A DNA stretch of 64,000 nucleotides from Saprospiraceae bacterium (GCA_028285545.1 JANQPA010000100.1:124001-188000), one strand, 5' to 3'; positions 53,501-62,269 are shown, counted from the first letter of the stretch. Translations and numbers: made by a program. Notes: generated by a model from the letters alone, not told the origin.

Positions 53501-54170
53501 AATATTGAATGGTATTTCGTATGGTATTAAGCCCAATGGGATCGAGTAAAGCAGCAATGGACCGGTTGTCTATTTCCCTGGTCAGAATTACGGCAAGTTG
53601 ATAGATGGCAAAGAGTACAATCCATTGTACGTATATGACCATCATTTTCCGGGATAAAGCTCCCGTGAAGAAGAAGAGTATACCCATAAAAAAAAGATTG
53701 GGTATGCTAAATACCAAGAAAGGTTGGAGGTAATTCCAAAGGTTGAAGGACAACAGCCTGGAAGGATCACGCCACGGCATAAATTCTCCTAACATAAACC
53801 CAAACAGCATTCCCGAAAAGACAAATACTGTGATAACAAAGGATCCTAGAAACCTACCTATCAAATAGTCAAACTTAGTAATAGGGCTTGTAAAAATCAT
53901 AGAATGAGTATTGTGCTCGAAATCTCTAAGCACGGCCACTCCCATTATTGCGGAAGTGATCATCATCATAAAACCAGACAAGATCACCATCATGGTGGCG
54001 ATTGTTGTAGGAGCATTCTCTTTGACCAGTCCTGTACCTCCGCCAATGCTGACCACATCGCTACTCATAGTAAAAAACCCCACCAGGAAAAGTATTCCAA
54101 AATAAATGTAGGTTACTGGCCGCTCTTTTCGGTATTGCAACTCGAATAAAAAAATCCTAAACCATGTCAT
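50565..54170 (-). CDS. ABC-2 type permease fused to M1 family aminopeptidase
   Basis: About 1,201 residues from ATG 54170 (a TTG at 54188 would overlap the upstream stop). The first half has about 12 hydrophobic segments of two ABC-2 permease modules; from about residue 600 a periplasmic part follows, ending in an M1 peptidase domain with VTAHEMAHQWWG at about 940-951 (HEMAH zinc motif, then the distal Glu in FSETLSQYS). The fusion is known in Bacteroidetes as ABC transporter permease/M1 aminopeptidase. It likely couples ATP-driven transport or mechanical work to cleavage of small peptides. Its ATPase gene is directly upstream. Confidence 0.93.
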   Translation of the reverse strand: MTWFRIFLFELQYRKERPVTYIYFGILFLVGFFTMSSDVVSIGGGTGLVKENAPTTIATMMVILSGFMMMITSAIMGVAVLRDFEHNTHSMIFTSPITKFDYLIGRFLGSFVITVFVFSGMLFGFMLGEFMPWRDPSRLLSFNLWNYLQPFLVFSIPNLFFMGILFFFTGALSRKMMVIYVQWIVLFAIYQLAVILTREIDNRSIAALLDPIGLNTIRNTIQYWTVAEQNTMNIAFKGMVFWNRALWLGVGLITMVIGYRNFNFAIVKSSIIKPYEVKDYGTSDFTISVPRIATHFGPRTYLIQLAKLSNFYFKYILRGIPFWSITGFGFLLMVVNSFSIGQVFGSSSYPTTYLMLELITGDFTIFFVIILVFYVGELVWRERDVNMDFIQGSLPVSDFVHLFSKFLGLIMVFVVTLLSLIAFGVIIQAILGYYKFDLLVYFGILFSETLSLLVLFSAMAFFIQVLVNKKFLGHALMILFFIVMGVLDELGLQHNLFQFGGGNLGIYSDMNGFGHFVRSFLWFDIYWLTFISFLFPLSVALVVRGTESGIKQRWKAWKSRLNPHLIILSICSLMLFGLSGFYIFYNTNILNTFKSTVEMAAYQATYEKKLKKYEFIKQPKIVDTKLKMEIYPETRDYTVKGTYVLKNYESEPIQDIHVQLGQDDDLYFREVTFNQPAAIKENYEPFRYYVYQLKKPLLSGDSMELHFQMEYITRGFKEDPNIASTSVVYNGTFLNNMEFPSLGYSEALELTSDNSRKKNGLPPKNRMKSREDSCCLGINFVSDDSHGTGFDITIGTTADQIAVAPGYLQNSWVEDERRYFHYKMDQPMIPFFSIVSARYEVLKDQIVLPHGEGKKEVDLEIYYHKGHEYNLESMMQGMKNALTYFSENFGPYQYKQMRILEYPRYTSNAQSFANTVPFSEGIGFMTKVEKDENVDVPYFVTAHEMAHQWWGHQLQGANVQGSSVFSETLSQYSALMVMKQKYSEEQVKKYLKQELNRYLRGRTTEQKREMPLAQVENQQYIHYGKGANIMYALQDYIGEDHVNRVLRHLLRDWKSFESHGRYVTTTDLLEYLREETPDSLQNVITDFFERIILYENRVIESSFIKKSEHEYLVDIQINTQKIEADSIGNTRDIMMNDWIDVGVFTKESTGKEKLIYLQKHHFKEKTSTLRIKVNMLPSSVGIDPYHKLIDRTPSDNTVAIN

Positions 54171-54184
54171 AAGCTTATTTTTAT

Positions 54185-55066
54185 TCAAAATTTTTCCATT
54201 GCCCCTAGAACGTGAGAGAAATAAACATCCTCCAAATCAGGACCCACCCCTTCAAATGAATTGTCTGGAGAGGAATCAGAGAATACATGTATCTGAGGTT
54301 TTCCTGCGATTAGTCGTTCTGATATTACCTGATAAGATTGTTTGAAAGCCTCTAATTCTTTTTTTTCAATCGTCTTTCTCCATATTTTTCCACGAATACT
54401 CTCAATGGTTCCTATAGGATTTCCTTCAAGAAGAACACAACCTTTATTAATAATGGCCATACTTGTGCACAGCTCTTTAACATCCTGAACAATATGGGTA
54501 CTAAGGATAACTACAGTATTTTCGCCAAGCTCACTTAATAGATTAAGAAACCGATTCCTTTCCGCTGGATCAAGGCCAGCAGTAGGCTCATCTACTATGA
54601 TCAACCTCGGGTTGGAGAGTAGAGCCTGAGCAATACCAAATCTTTGCTTCATCCCTCCAGAAAAGCCACCTAATTTTTTCTTTCTTGCCTGCCACAAATT
54701 GGTCTTATTCAATAATGCTGAGGTTAATTCTTTACGTTCTGCTTTATTGACAATCCCCTTTAGAACTGCTAAATGATCTAATAAAACTTCTGCACTAACC
54801 TTTGGGTATACTCCGAACTCCTGAGGCAAATAACCAAGAATTTTTCGCACCTCTTCCTTTTGCCTAAGCACATTAAGATCATCTAACATGATACTACCTT
54901 CATCAGGGTCTTGTAGAGTTGCAATAGTTCGCATCAAAGATGATTTACCAGCTCCATTGGGCCCCAAAAGACCAAACATTCCAACTGGAATATTAAGAGA
55001 GACCTTATTAAGGGCTTTTACTCCACTAGCATATGTTTTGGATAAATTTCGAATGGTCAAATTCAT
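54185..55066 (-). CDS. ABC transporter ATP-binding protein
   Basis: A 293-residue ATPase. Walker A is GPNGAGKSS, the Q-loop lies in LGYLPQEFGVYPKVSA, the signature is FSGGMKQRFGIAQALL, Walker B LIIVDEPTAGLDP and the H-loop STH. It belongs to the ABC-2 export type (CcmA/DrrA-like). It lies 14 bp upstream of the permease/M1 fusion, making an operon with DUF5916: ATPase, permease-peptidase, barrel protein. Confidence 0.95.
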   Translation of the reverse strand: MNLTIRNLSKTYASGVKALNKVSLNIPVGMFGLLGPNGAGKSSLMRTIATLQDPDEGSIMLDDLNVLRQKEEVRKILGYLPQEFGVYPKVSAEVLLDHLAVLKGIVNKAERKELTSALLNKTNLWQARKKKLGGFSGGMKQRFGIAQALLSNPRLIIVDEPTAGLDPAERNRFLNLLSELGENTVVILSTHIVQDVKELCTSMAIINKGCVLLEGNPIGTIESIRGKIWRKTIEKKELEAFKQSYQVISERLIAGKPQIHVFSDSSPDNSFEGVGPDLEDVYFSHVLGAMEKF

Positions 55067-55138
55067 GAGTATTTTTATTTTATCCGTTTTCCTAGGTGTG
55101 GTATATTTTAATTGCGTTTAATAGGGTATGAAATCAAA

Positions 55139-55780
55139 TTATTCTTTTAATAACTCTACATAAGTCACCACATTCTCAATATCCTCCGCAGTCAAATCAT
55201 GCTTAAAAGCTCTCATTACTGTCAAGGGGACACCATTGGTAATCGTATGTATTTTTTGTTCTTTGCTCAATTTGGTAAGGCTAAGGTCAGCAGCCTGGAA
55301 AAGCCCTTTTTTACCATCTTCTCCATGACATTGTACACAGTGAATTTTGAAAATAGCCTTTCCTTTGGCTTGCATAGAAACTCCCTCCAAAGCTTGGGCA
55401 GGGCGTGAGTATTTGGAAGAAATGACAGGAGGCTTGACAATACTAATGAAAAAAGCCAATGCAAAAACGGCAATTAGAATTATTGATTCTCTAAGGAATT
55501 TTATTTGATGATAAAATATAGAAATCAACAGTAGAGAGGCAAAGAGCAATAATTTAATTAGATGATAAATTTTAAAATATTGTAGGGCAATTAATGGATA
55601 GAGTCCTAGTACTAAAATGATCAATAAAAAGGAAATTTCGACCTTCTTTAAGACTCTTCGTGTTTTAAGCAATTCTTTTTTGCGATAATGACCAACCACG
55701 GATATTATTAACCTAATAAGGAGGTATAGTCCAAAAAGAATATTGATCAGAACATGAATGGGTATAATTAAGCTTTCCAT
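55139..55780 (-). CDS. Membrane-anchored c-type cytochrome
   Basis: A 213-residue protein from the ATG at 55780 (the frame is open to 55846). Four hydrophobic segments (LIIPIHVLINILFGLYLLIR, ISFLLIILVLGLYPLIAL, KLLLFASLLLISIFY, IILIAVFALAFFISIV) precede a cytochrome c domain with CVQCHGEDGKKG (CxxCH heme site), the distal Met probably in MRAFKHDL, and TYVELLKE at the end. It probably takes part in a respiratory chain at the inner membrane. No terminal oxidase is seen here. Confidence 0.85.
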   Translation of the reverse strand: MESLIIPIHVLINILFGLYLLIRLIISVVGHYRKKELLKTRRVLKKVEISFLLIILVLGLYPLIALQYFKIYHLIKLLLFASLLLISIFYHQIKFLRESIILIAVFALAFFISIVKPPVISSKYSRPAQALEGVSMQAKGKAIFKIHCVQCHGEDGKKGLFQAADLSLTKLSKEQKIHTITNGVPLTVMRAFKHDLTAEDIENVVTYVELLKE

Positions 55781-56218
55781 GCAAGGGCAATAATTTAATT
55801 TTAATTGGCTTAATGAAATAAGATTGAAATCACTGGATTTTGACAAATCCTCATTTCATTATAAAGTTGCGATGTAGCTTTAATGATTCGTATTTTAATT
55901 ACATTAATAGCACTCATCCATCATTAATGGCAATGGAAAGGAAATTTTGCTTTTATGTATAGAATGGTTTTGATTTTGCCCATATGGAAAAAATGCATTT
56001 TGTGAAACCTAGATGCACTTCATCACAAATTTTGCCTTGGGAATAGACAGAAATGATCTATTTTGGAAAGCCTTACTTACACAATAGAACAATTAAATTG
56101 TATGGTTAACACCATAATTTTAAGCCCCATTGAAACCAGGAAAAAAAGGATTCATTGAACTCGGAACTTTTACCTACCGAAGGTAGGTTGAACTCGGAAC
56201 TAAGATTAATATCCACAT
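55781..56218. promoter_or_regulatory. Divergent gap with 14-bp direct repeats around a hairpin
   Basis: TTGAACTCGGAACT occurs at 56155-56168 and 56188-56201, a 33-bp period (about three DNA turns), with CCTACC-GAA-GGTAGG (56173-56187) between them. The block is 17 bp before the TTG start of the sensor kinase. The rest (55781-56100) is AT-rich and has no gene. The repeats could be an operator, perhaps for the LytTR regulator encoded in the operon. Confidence 0.5.
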
Positions 56219-57913
56219 TTGAAAATCAAAACAAGACAAAATATTTACAGTGCTCTAAAAATACTTGCATTAGCAATTGTATTACATAGCGCTATGATCT
56301 TGTTCAATAAGATCATTAAACACCCATCCGCTATTCATCCAAATACTTTAGCCTATCATATGGGAGATAATTTGGATTGGGCAAAAAAAGGAGTTAATAT
56401 TTCCAATTGGACAGATGACATCTCATCATATAAAGGTATTTATTGGCTAAGAGCAGAGTTCGATTTAAGCAAGGCACCTCCTTCAATTGAAAAAAAAATA
56501 TTAATTCTTGCGATCCAGGGCTCATACGAAGTTTATGCAAATGGAGTCTTTATCGGAAAAAATGGAAAAGTAGGTCATAGCGCAAAAGAAGAAATTGCTG
56601 GATTTTTGGATCAAAAATTCATCCTCCCTGAAAATCTATCAAACCAAGAAAACCTACAAATTGCCTTACGGATAAGCAATCATCAAAAACAAAATCTGAC
56701 CAAAATTCCCTATCTCCAGTATAATAATTACCATGAATATTTTAAATTAAAAATGCAGCAAGCGGCCCTATTAAATACCTTCTCTGGAATATTCTTGATA
56801 GCCTCCTTGTATTATTTCTTTTTATATTTTGTCAGCTTTAGACATTTGAGGTATTTTCTTTTTGCTGCATTATGTCTTAGCCTTTTTTTGCTAATTGTAA
56901 TCACTTTTTCAAGAAACCATTGGTCTTTTAAGTATCCAGATTATAAAACCTGGTATTTGATGGCAACCTGGCTAAAATTATTATCAGCGATAACTTTACC
57001 CGCTTTTTTAATTGAGAATTTCCAAATCCCTCGAAAATCACTTCTTACCATTAGTTGTATTCTACTGGTTACAGTTTCTCATTTCACTTTTAAAGACGAG
57101 GAGTTGGCCTCCTCCTTCATCTCAGTATTTATTTCAACAATATTAACCATCTGGGCCATTTTCAAAAAACGCTTAGGATCCTGGGAAGCATTGGCAGGTT
57201 TGTTTATTTTTTTACTGGGAGCTATGACTTTCGATCTGAGTATATTTATTGGCTTCGCGGTTTTGGTTATAGCCAATCTTTTTTCGCTGGCTGTTGTCCA
57301 AAAACAAGATAAAAGGCTGTATGAAGCCTCCCTTCTTCGCTCCTCCAGACTGGAATTAGAGCTCCTGAAAAAAAACATTAAGCCTCATTTTTTGATGAAT
57401 ACACTTACCAACATCATCTCACTAATTGAAAGTGAACCAAAAATTAGTATTCACTTAATCGAATCACTTAGTGAAGAGTTTCATCTGCTAAATTTTATGA
57501 CCGATAAAAAATTGGTCCCACTTGAACACGAGCTAAAACTGTGTCAATCTCATTTAAAGGTGATGCGGATTAGAAATGATATTGACTATAAATTTGATAT
57601 CCAGTCAGATTCTTCAATCATAAAAATCCCTCCGGCAGTCATCCATACCTTATTGGAAAATGGAATTACTCATTGTGAGCCCATCAATGGAATGGTAAAA
57701 TTTGATTTAAGTGTAAAGAAAAAAAATAAAGAAGTGACTATAAAATTTATTTCCAAAGGTAAAATTGAGGGAAAATCAATTAAGGAAAAGGAAGGAACAG
57801 GCTTATATTACATCCGTTCCCGATTGGAAGAAAGTTTTCCAGGAAAGTGGAATCTGAATTATTATCATTTGAAAGATTACGGCTGGCAAACAATCATAAA
57901 TTATGTTCTATGA
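56219..57913 (+). CDS. LytS-family sensor histidine kinase
   Basis: A 564-residue protein starting at TTG 56219: an in-frame TAA lies just upstream and the first helix begins at once, so no ATG fits better. N-terminal helix (about 11-29), periplasmic jelly-roll-like region (to about 175: IQGSYEVYANGVFIGKNGKV), several membrane helices (about 180-355), then the LytS-type kinase core: LKKNIKPHFLMNTL with phospho-acceptor H390, an N-box TLLENGITHCE and a GTGLYYIRSRLEESF G-box. Overlaps the response regulator gene by 4 bp (ATGA). Confidence 0.92.
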   Translation: MKIKTRQNIYSALKILALAIVLHSAMILFNKIIKHPSAIHPNTLAYHMGDNLDWAKKGVNISNWTDDISSYKGIYWLRAEFDLSKAPPSIEKKILILAIQGSYEVYANGVFIGKNGKVGHSAKEEIAGFLDQKFILPENLSNQENLQIALRISNHQKQNLTKIPYLQYNNYHEYFKLKMQQAALLNTFSGIFLIASLYYFFLYFVSFRHLRYFLFAALCLSLFLLIVITFSRNHWSFKYPDYKTWYLMATWLKLLSAITLPAFLIENFQIPRKSLLTISCILLVTVSHFTFKDEELASSFISVFISTILTIWAIFKKRLGSWEALAGLFIFLLGAMTFDLSIFIGFAVLVIANLFSLAVVQKQDKRLYEASLLRSSRLELELLKKNIKPHFLMNTLTNIISLIESEPKISIHLIESLSEEFHLLNFMTDKKLVPLEHELKLCQSHLKVMRIRNDIDYKFDIQSDSSIIKIPPAVIHTLLENGITHCEPINGMVKFDLSVKKKNKEVTIKFISKGKIEGKSIKEKEGTGLYYIRSRLEESFPGKWNLNYYHLKDYGWQTIINYVL

Positions 57914-58611
57914 AAATTTTGATAGTAGAAGATGAAATACATATTGCCAGACATTTATCCAAAGTGATAAAAAGCCTATTGGAAAAGGAGGAAGCGGATG
58001 TAAAAATCAGTATTTCTTTAAATCAGGCGATTGAGCATCTCAAAAATCATAAGATAGATTTATTAATGCTCGATTTAAACCTGAGAGGGAAAGATGGTTT
58101 TGACCTACTTAAGCTGATGGTTTCTAAACCTTTTCATGTCATTGTGGTGTCTGCCTACCTGGAAAAAGCCATTGAGGCTTTTGAATACGGAGTATTGGAC
58201 TTTGTTCCAAAGCCTTTTTCTCAGGAAAGACTTAAAAAATCATTTAACAGGCTAAAAGGTAATGATATTTCTTCCCATAGTACCATAAAATACTTTATAA
58301 TTAAGAAGAAGCATCAATTGATAAGAATAAGGGAGGAAGATGTCCTATACTTCGAGGCCTATGGACATTATTCTCAAATGTATTTAAAAGATGGCAGGGT
58401 TGAATTTTATGACAAAGCACTAATTACTTTAGAGCCCTTACTTAATCAAAACTACGCACGAGTCCATAAATCATATATCGTAAAAATGACCGAATTCAAA
58501 TCGGTTAATGTCTTCCCCGGTGGAAAATACTCGCTTGTTATGAAGAATAATGATGAAATACCCATTGGGAGAGCAGCTTATAAAAGGCTTAAAAATGATT
58601 GGTTCAGTTGA
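57910..58611 (+). CDS. LytTR family response regulator
   Basis: A 233-residue regulator from ATG 57910. The receiver domain has acidic pair E7-D8 (VEDEI), the phospho-acceptor D55 in LMLDLNLRGKDG, and the KPF loop (DFVPKPFSQ). Then a linker and a C-terminal LytTR DNA-binding domain (about 130-233: DVLYFEAYGHYSQMYLKDG, RVHKSYIVKMTEFKSV, IPIGRAAYKRLK). It is translationally coupled to the sensor. LytTR proteins bind pairs of direct repeats, compatible with the 14-bp repeats upstream of the operon, which is inference. Confidence 0.94.
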   Translation: MKILIVEDEIHIARHLSKVIKSLLEKEEADVKISISLNQAIEHLKNHKIDLLMLDLNLRGKDGFDLLKLMVSKPFHVIVVSAYLEKAIEAFEYGVLDFVPKPFSQERLKKSFNRLKGNDISSHSTIKYFIIKKKHQLIRIREEDVLYFEAYGHYSQMYLKDGRVEFYDKALITLEPLLNQNYARVHKSYIVKMTEFKSVNVFPGGKYSLVMKNNDEIPIGRAAYKRLKNDWFS

Positions 58612-58649
58612 AATTAGATTTGTTAAGATCAAAACAATTAGTTCAAAAA

Positions 58650-58988
58650 ATGAAATTTCTGATTATTGGAGGAACAAAAGGAACGGGCAAACAGATTATA
58701 CAGCCAGCCTTAGAGAAAGGACATTCCATAACAGCACTCGTGCGCAAGCCCGATAAGTTTAAACTTCAAAAACAAGAGAAAATAATCAAAAAAAGTGATC
58801 TAGACTGGACCATTGTGAGGCCTGGCCAACTCACCAATGGGAAAAAAAGATCCGTTTATAAGCACGGAGAGGGGCTCGGCCATTATGTCCTGACAAAAAT
58901 GATTTCAAGAGCTGATGTAGCCCATTTTATTCTCAATGAATTAGAAACAAATAATTATATCAGAAAAACTCCCGCTGTCACCTATTAA
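58650..58988 (+). pseudogene. Internally deleted NAD(P)-binding (SDR-like, NmrA type) gene
   Basis: From ATG 58650, 112 residues. The N-terminal Rossmann start (MKFLIIGGTKGTGKQIIQ) and HSITALVRKPDKF are intact, then the sequence jumps to KSDLDWTIVRPGQLTNG and ISRADVAHFILNELE, which belong to the C-terminal half of a family usually about 210 residues long. Roughly 90-100 middle residues, including most of the substrate lid, are absent, while the frame is kept. This looks like a clean in-frame deletion, making the product probably inactive. It follows the LytTR gene by 38 bp. Confidence 0.75.
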
Positions 58989-59211
58989 GTCAACAAGCAT
59001 GATATACTCTTATTTGCCTTCAAAGTTTCTCCTCTGCAAAAGAGCTTATTAAAAATGATGGATCATACTTATAATAAAGTTGAGTTTCAAAAAATTATAC
59101 TGAGTGGAAAATATGGGGAATGATTTCTTTTTTAAGGCCTATTTAACATTAATCATGATGATTTTGAAAATACCATCATGAATTCCTGAAATTATTACAG
59201 CGTAGTAAGTC

Positions 59212-60024
59212 TCATTTAGTAATATTATAGGGATAGGTGTTTGAGGACCAACCATCCTGTACAGTGGAATCAATTCTGACCTTTGTTTTAAAAACATCAG
59301 CCTTATTTATCTGTCCTGTATGGCCAGTAAAAATTCTATCCTTCCCAATCATCAAAATCAATCCTCGTTCATCACCAATCGGCCAAAAACCGGAACTTCC
59401 TCTGCGATACTCACTAATATTAAGGGCCTTAATTATCTTATTGCCAGTTTCTTGAGTATTGTCTGTTACTAAACCTATCTCACTTATGTATAAAATATCT
59501 TTTGTAGAAAAACCACCAGCACTTCCATTACTTAAGTCATGACGAGCGATATATTCCAACAAGTTCCCGGCAGGGTCCAAAAAGAAGATCGAATGTGCAT
59601 TCCAACTCGGGAAATGAGTTATTTGGTCTTTGGCAAAGTCTGGATTGGGATGGATAACTGGTGTTTTATTTCTTTGCCACTGGAAAGCCTTTTGGATTTT
59701 ATTCTCAGGAATATTAAAGGCAAAATGATAAAAAGGTCGATATCCCGTTTTATCTACATATTCAAAATTTAAAATGGATTCCCCTGCCCTTATTTTCAAA
59801 GTATTCCTAGTGCTTGAAACAATCTCCAGGCCTATTATTTTATTATAAAAATTAATCATTGATTCAATAGAAGAAGCTGTTTCCAACCACAACTCTTGAA
59901 TGAGATGCTTTTCATTAATCCCTTTATTTTCATTCATATTGTCAAAATCTAATAGGGTGTGGGCTTGTAAAAAGCTAAATGCGGCCAATGAACAGCTTGA
60001 TTCAATAAATTTTCTTCTTTTCAT
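59212..60024 (-). CDS. Exported VOC domain protein with twin-arginine-like signal
   Basis: A 270-residue protein from ATG 60024 (TTG at 60033 is an alternative). The N-terminus MKRRKFIESSCSLAAFSFLQA resembles a Tat signal (RR, then hydrophobic). The body is two VOC modules: LWLETASSIESMINFYNKIIGLEI, ...FFLDPAGNLLEYIARHDL, then a second repeat starting ISEIGLVTDN. Substrate unknown. The export of a glyoxalase-like fold outside the cytosol is not common. It ends in a 224-bp gap without a gene. Confidence 0.8.
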   Translation of the reverse strand: MKRRKFIESSCSLAAFSFLQAHTLLDFDNMNENKGINEKHLIQELWLETASSIESMINFYNKIIGLEIVSSTRNTLKIRAGESILNFEYVDKTGYRPFYHFAFNIPENKIQKAFQWQRNKTPVIHPNPDFAKDQITHFPSWNAHSIFFLDPAGNLLEYIARHDLSNGSAGGFSTKDILYISEIGLVTDNTQETGNKIIKALNISEYRRGSSGFWPIGDERGLILMIGKDRIFTGHTGQINKADVFKTKVRIDSTVQDGWSSNTYPYNITK

Positions 60025-60033
60025 GGTTTTCAA

Positions 60034-60421
60034 ATTTAGTTTTCATTTAAGGGTGTCGGACATCAAATCTTAATCGGAGCATAAACCCTCTCAAATCGCA
60101 GAGTTAAAATATTAAATTGGCAGCTGTATTTTTCACCACAAAGGAAGGTTTTCACAAATGGGACTCAAGCATCTTCAATTGCAATATTTAGGCCTCTATA
60201 TCCGTATTTTCAGCATGTAGATATAAAAAAATAAGAATAGGACTCAAATGCCTTTAATTAGGGAAAGACTAATTAGGGCTGAGTTTAGATTACCCAATAA
60301 GGGGAAACATATCTGCACCCCATCTAAGAAGTAATGACTAGCACCCCATACCCTAATACCCCAATACCCTAATACCCCAATACCCTAATACTCCATCATC
60401 CAAAAACACTAAATCAATTCA
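60034..60421. other. 388-bp gap with 16-bp tandem repeats
   Basis: Mostly AT-rich, without an ORF. At 60351-60398 the unit CCCTAATACCCCAATA repeats two and a half times (last copy degenerate). It lies about 25 bp before the ATG of the beta-lactamase-family gene and may affect its expression by changing promoter spacing. Confidence 0.6.
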
Positions 60422-61936
60422 ATGAAAACATACCCACTAACCTTAATACTCTGTTTAATGATAAGCCTATCTTGTACTCAAAAGGAAGAAGAAAAGGACC
60501 AATTTGAGCAAGATCTTAGCACCTTACAATCTTACTTTCACATTCCGGGAATGGCTGCTATTGTTAAAAAAGGAGATCAAATTGTCTTTGAAAAATATCT
60601 GGGTTATGCGGACCTGGAACAAAAAGTTGAAGTAGATGCCAATACCATTTTCCCAATAGCATCCCTTACCAAAATATTTGCCGCTACTTTAGTCTTTCAA
60701 CTTGAAGCAGAAGGAAAAATTAGTTTGGAAGATCCCATTAAAAAATATGTACCTACTGCTAATATTTCGGAGGATGTAAAAATAAAACACATTCTATCTC
60801 ATACTTCACAAGGCCAACCCGGTGAGCAGTTTTTCTATAGTTTCCGCTTTGCTTATCTAACCCAGGTCATCGAAATGGCTAGTGGACGTTCCTTTCGAGA
60901 ACAGCTGGAAGATAAAATTCTTCGGCCATTAGACTTAAAAAACACCTTCCTTTTAGTCTCCGAACAACAAGTAGAGAGTCTTGGATTTCAGATAGCACAA
61001 CCTTATACTTTTAGGGGTAAAATCGAAAAGGGAAAGTTTGAGTTGGGCTATTCTGCTTCAGCAGGCTTGATGATGAATGCCAAGGATTTATTACTATTTG
61101 ATAAGGCACTGAATGAAGATTTACTCATTTCCGAAGAAGGCAAAAAGAAAATGTTTAGTCGGTTTTATAAAGATTCTCCATATGGATTAGGCATTTTCAT
61201 TCAGGAAATTGATGGTTTGGAACTAATATGGGGCTATGGACAATATGATTGCTTTTCCTCTCTTTATCTTAAAATCCCTGATAAGGACCTGACCCTCATT
61301 CTTTTGGCCAATAATAATCTAATGAGTAATCCCGCCAGGCTAATTTATGGAGACATCACCTATTCACTTTTTGCTATTAGTTTTTTGAAAAACTATGTTT
61401 ATGATTTTTCAGAAAAAAATGCTGCTTGGACTGAATCCATCGACCTTCCTTCCAATATGAAGGAAACCCTATCGCAAAACAATCCATCTGGAAAACAATC
61501 CACCATTTTAGCTCAACAAACCCTTGCCTGGGGTCTCGCTAAAAGTTTTATGGGCCAGGCTTTTGAAGAAGAAATGAAAGAAAGCCTAGAAATACTCTCA
61601 TTAGGAACAAAATATTTTGATGAACAGTATCAACACCAAAATCTGTCCTTAATGCATGCTTTATTACCACACCTGGGGAATAATACAATTGATAATACCT
61701 TTTTGAAAGTTGGCGAAAAATTACTCAAAGAATGTCCAGAAAACCCTTATGCCAACCTGTACTTAGGCGAATATTACGCTTCTCAAGATCAGCAAGAAAA
61801 GGCTCTTATGCACTTCAAAACCATCGTCGATGCCCAAAATTATGAGCGATTTTGGTATACCAGTGAAGCCTTAAATTTTATCCGACAATATTATCAAAAT
61901 AAAGGAGAGGCAGTTCCGGAAAGGTATAAAAATTAA
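60422..61936 (+). CDS. Beta-lactamase-family serine hydrolase lipoprotein with helical C-terminus
   Basis: A 504-residue lipoprotein (lipobox SLSC, C18). SLTK at 81-84 is the SxxK box. The second box is YSF, and the third region reads WGYGQYDCFSS, with Gly where the family has His (H/K-x-G). The last about 165 residues (from 340) are helical with TPR-like ANLYLGEYYASQDQQEKALMHF. It is homologous to the enzyme at 3881-4957 (both GYADLEQ) but has an altered third box and an extra C-terminal domain. Probably a peptidase or esterase, or a non-catalytic binding protein. Confidence 0.85.
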   Translation: MKTYPLTLILCLMISLSCTQKEEEKDQFEQDLSTLQSYFHIPGMAAIVKKGDQIVFEKYLGYADLEQKVEVDANTIFPIASLTKIFAATLVFQLEAEGKISLEDPIKKYVPTANISEDVKIKHILSHTSQGQPGEQFFYSFRFAYLTQVIEMASGRSFREQLEDKILRPLDLKNTFLLVSEQQVESLGFQIAQPYTFRGKIEKGKFELGYSASAGLMMNAKDLLLFDKALNEDLLISEEGKKKMFSRFYKDSPYGLGIFIQEIDGLELIWGYGQYDCFSSLYLKIPDKDLTLILLANNNLMSNPARLIYGDITYSLFAISFLKNYVYDFSEKNAAWTESIDLPSNMKETLSQNNPSGKQSTILAQQTLAWGLAKSFMGQAFEEEMKESLEILSLGTKYFDEQYQHQNLSLMHALLPHLGNNTIDNTFLKVGEKLLKECPENPYANLYLGEYYASQDQQEKALMHFKTIVDAQNYERFWYTSEALNFIRQYYQNKGEAVPERYKN

Positions 61937-62269
61937 TAAGCTTGTTTTCCTAACCACCTAGCTTTAAATTCAATTCTTTTTTATAGAAAATCTGGCCATT
62001 GTATCGCTGCGCGGCAACTTATTTGCATGACTTTTATCTAATACCAGAGGCTGTACAGCCATTTATTGACAGGTTATAATTTGTAGGCTAAGTTTTAATT
62101 AAAAAAACTAAAACAGTGTAAGTCATTAACAGTCTGTGTGCTTTAGCCAGTGTCAAAAAAAATTCCACCTCACCCCGCAAGGTTTTCCTAAAGGCAGCAT
62201 CTAAACCTTATTCGCTCTAATTAGTCTAAGGGTTTACACATGCTTTTTAATCCTTAAAACACATCCATA
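61937..62269. other. 333-bp gap without recognisable gene
   Basis: AT-rich, no ORF and no strong hairpin. The part close to 62200 probably carries the promoter of the peroxidase gene; no clear TAnnTTTG was seen. Confidence 0.35.

Noticed and set aside
58550-58756. 68-codon plus-strand ORF
   Set aside because: Out-of-frame overlap of the LytTR gene end and the deleted NAD(P)-binding gene.
59152-59183. ATCATGATG...CATCATGAAT hairpin
   Set aside because: Only a 7-bp stem with a 15-nt loop and no T-run; too weak to list as a terminator.
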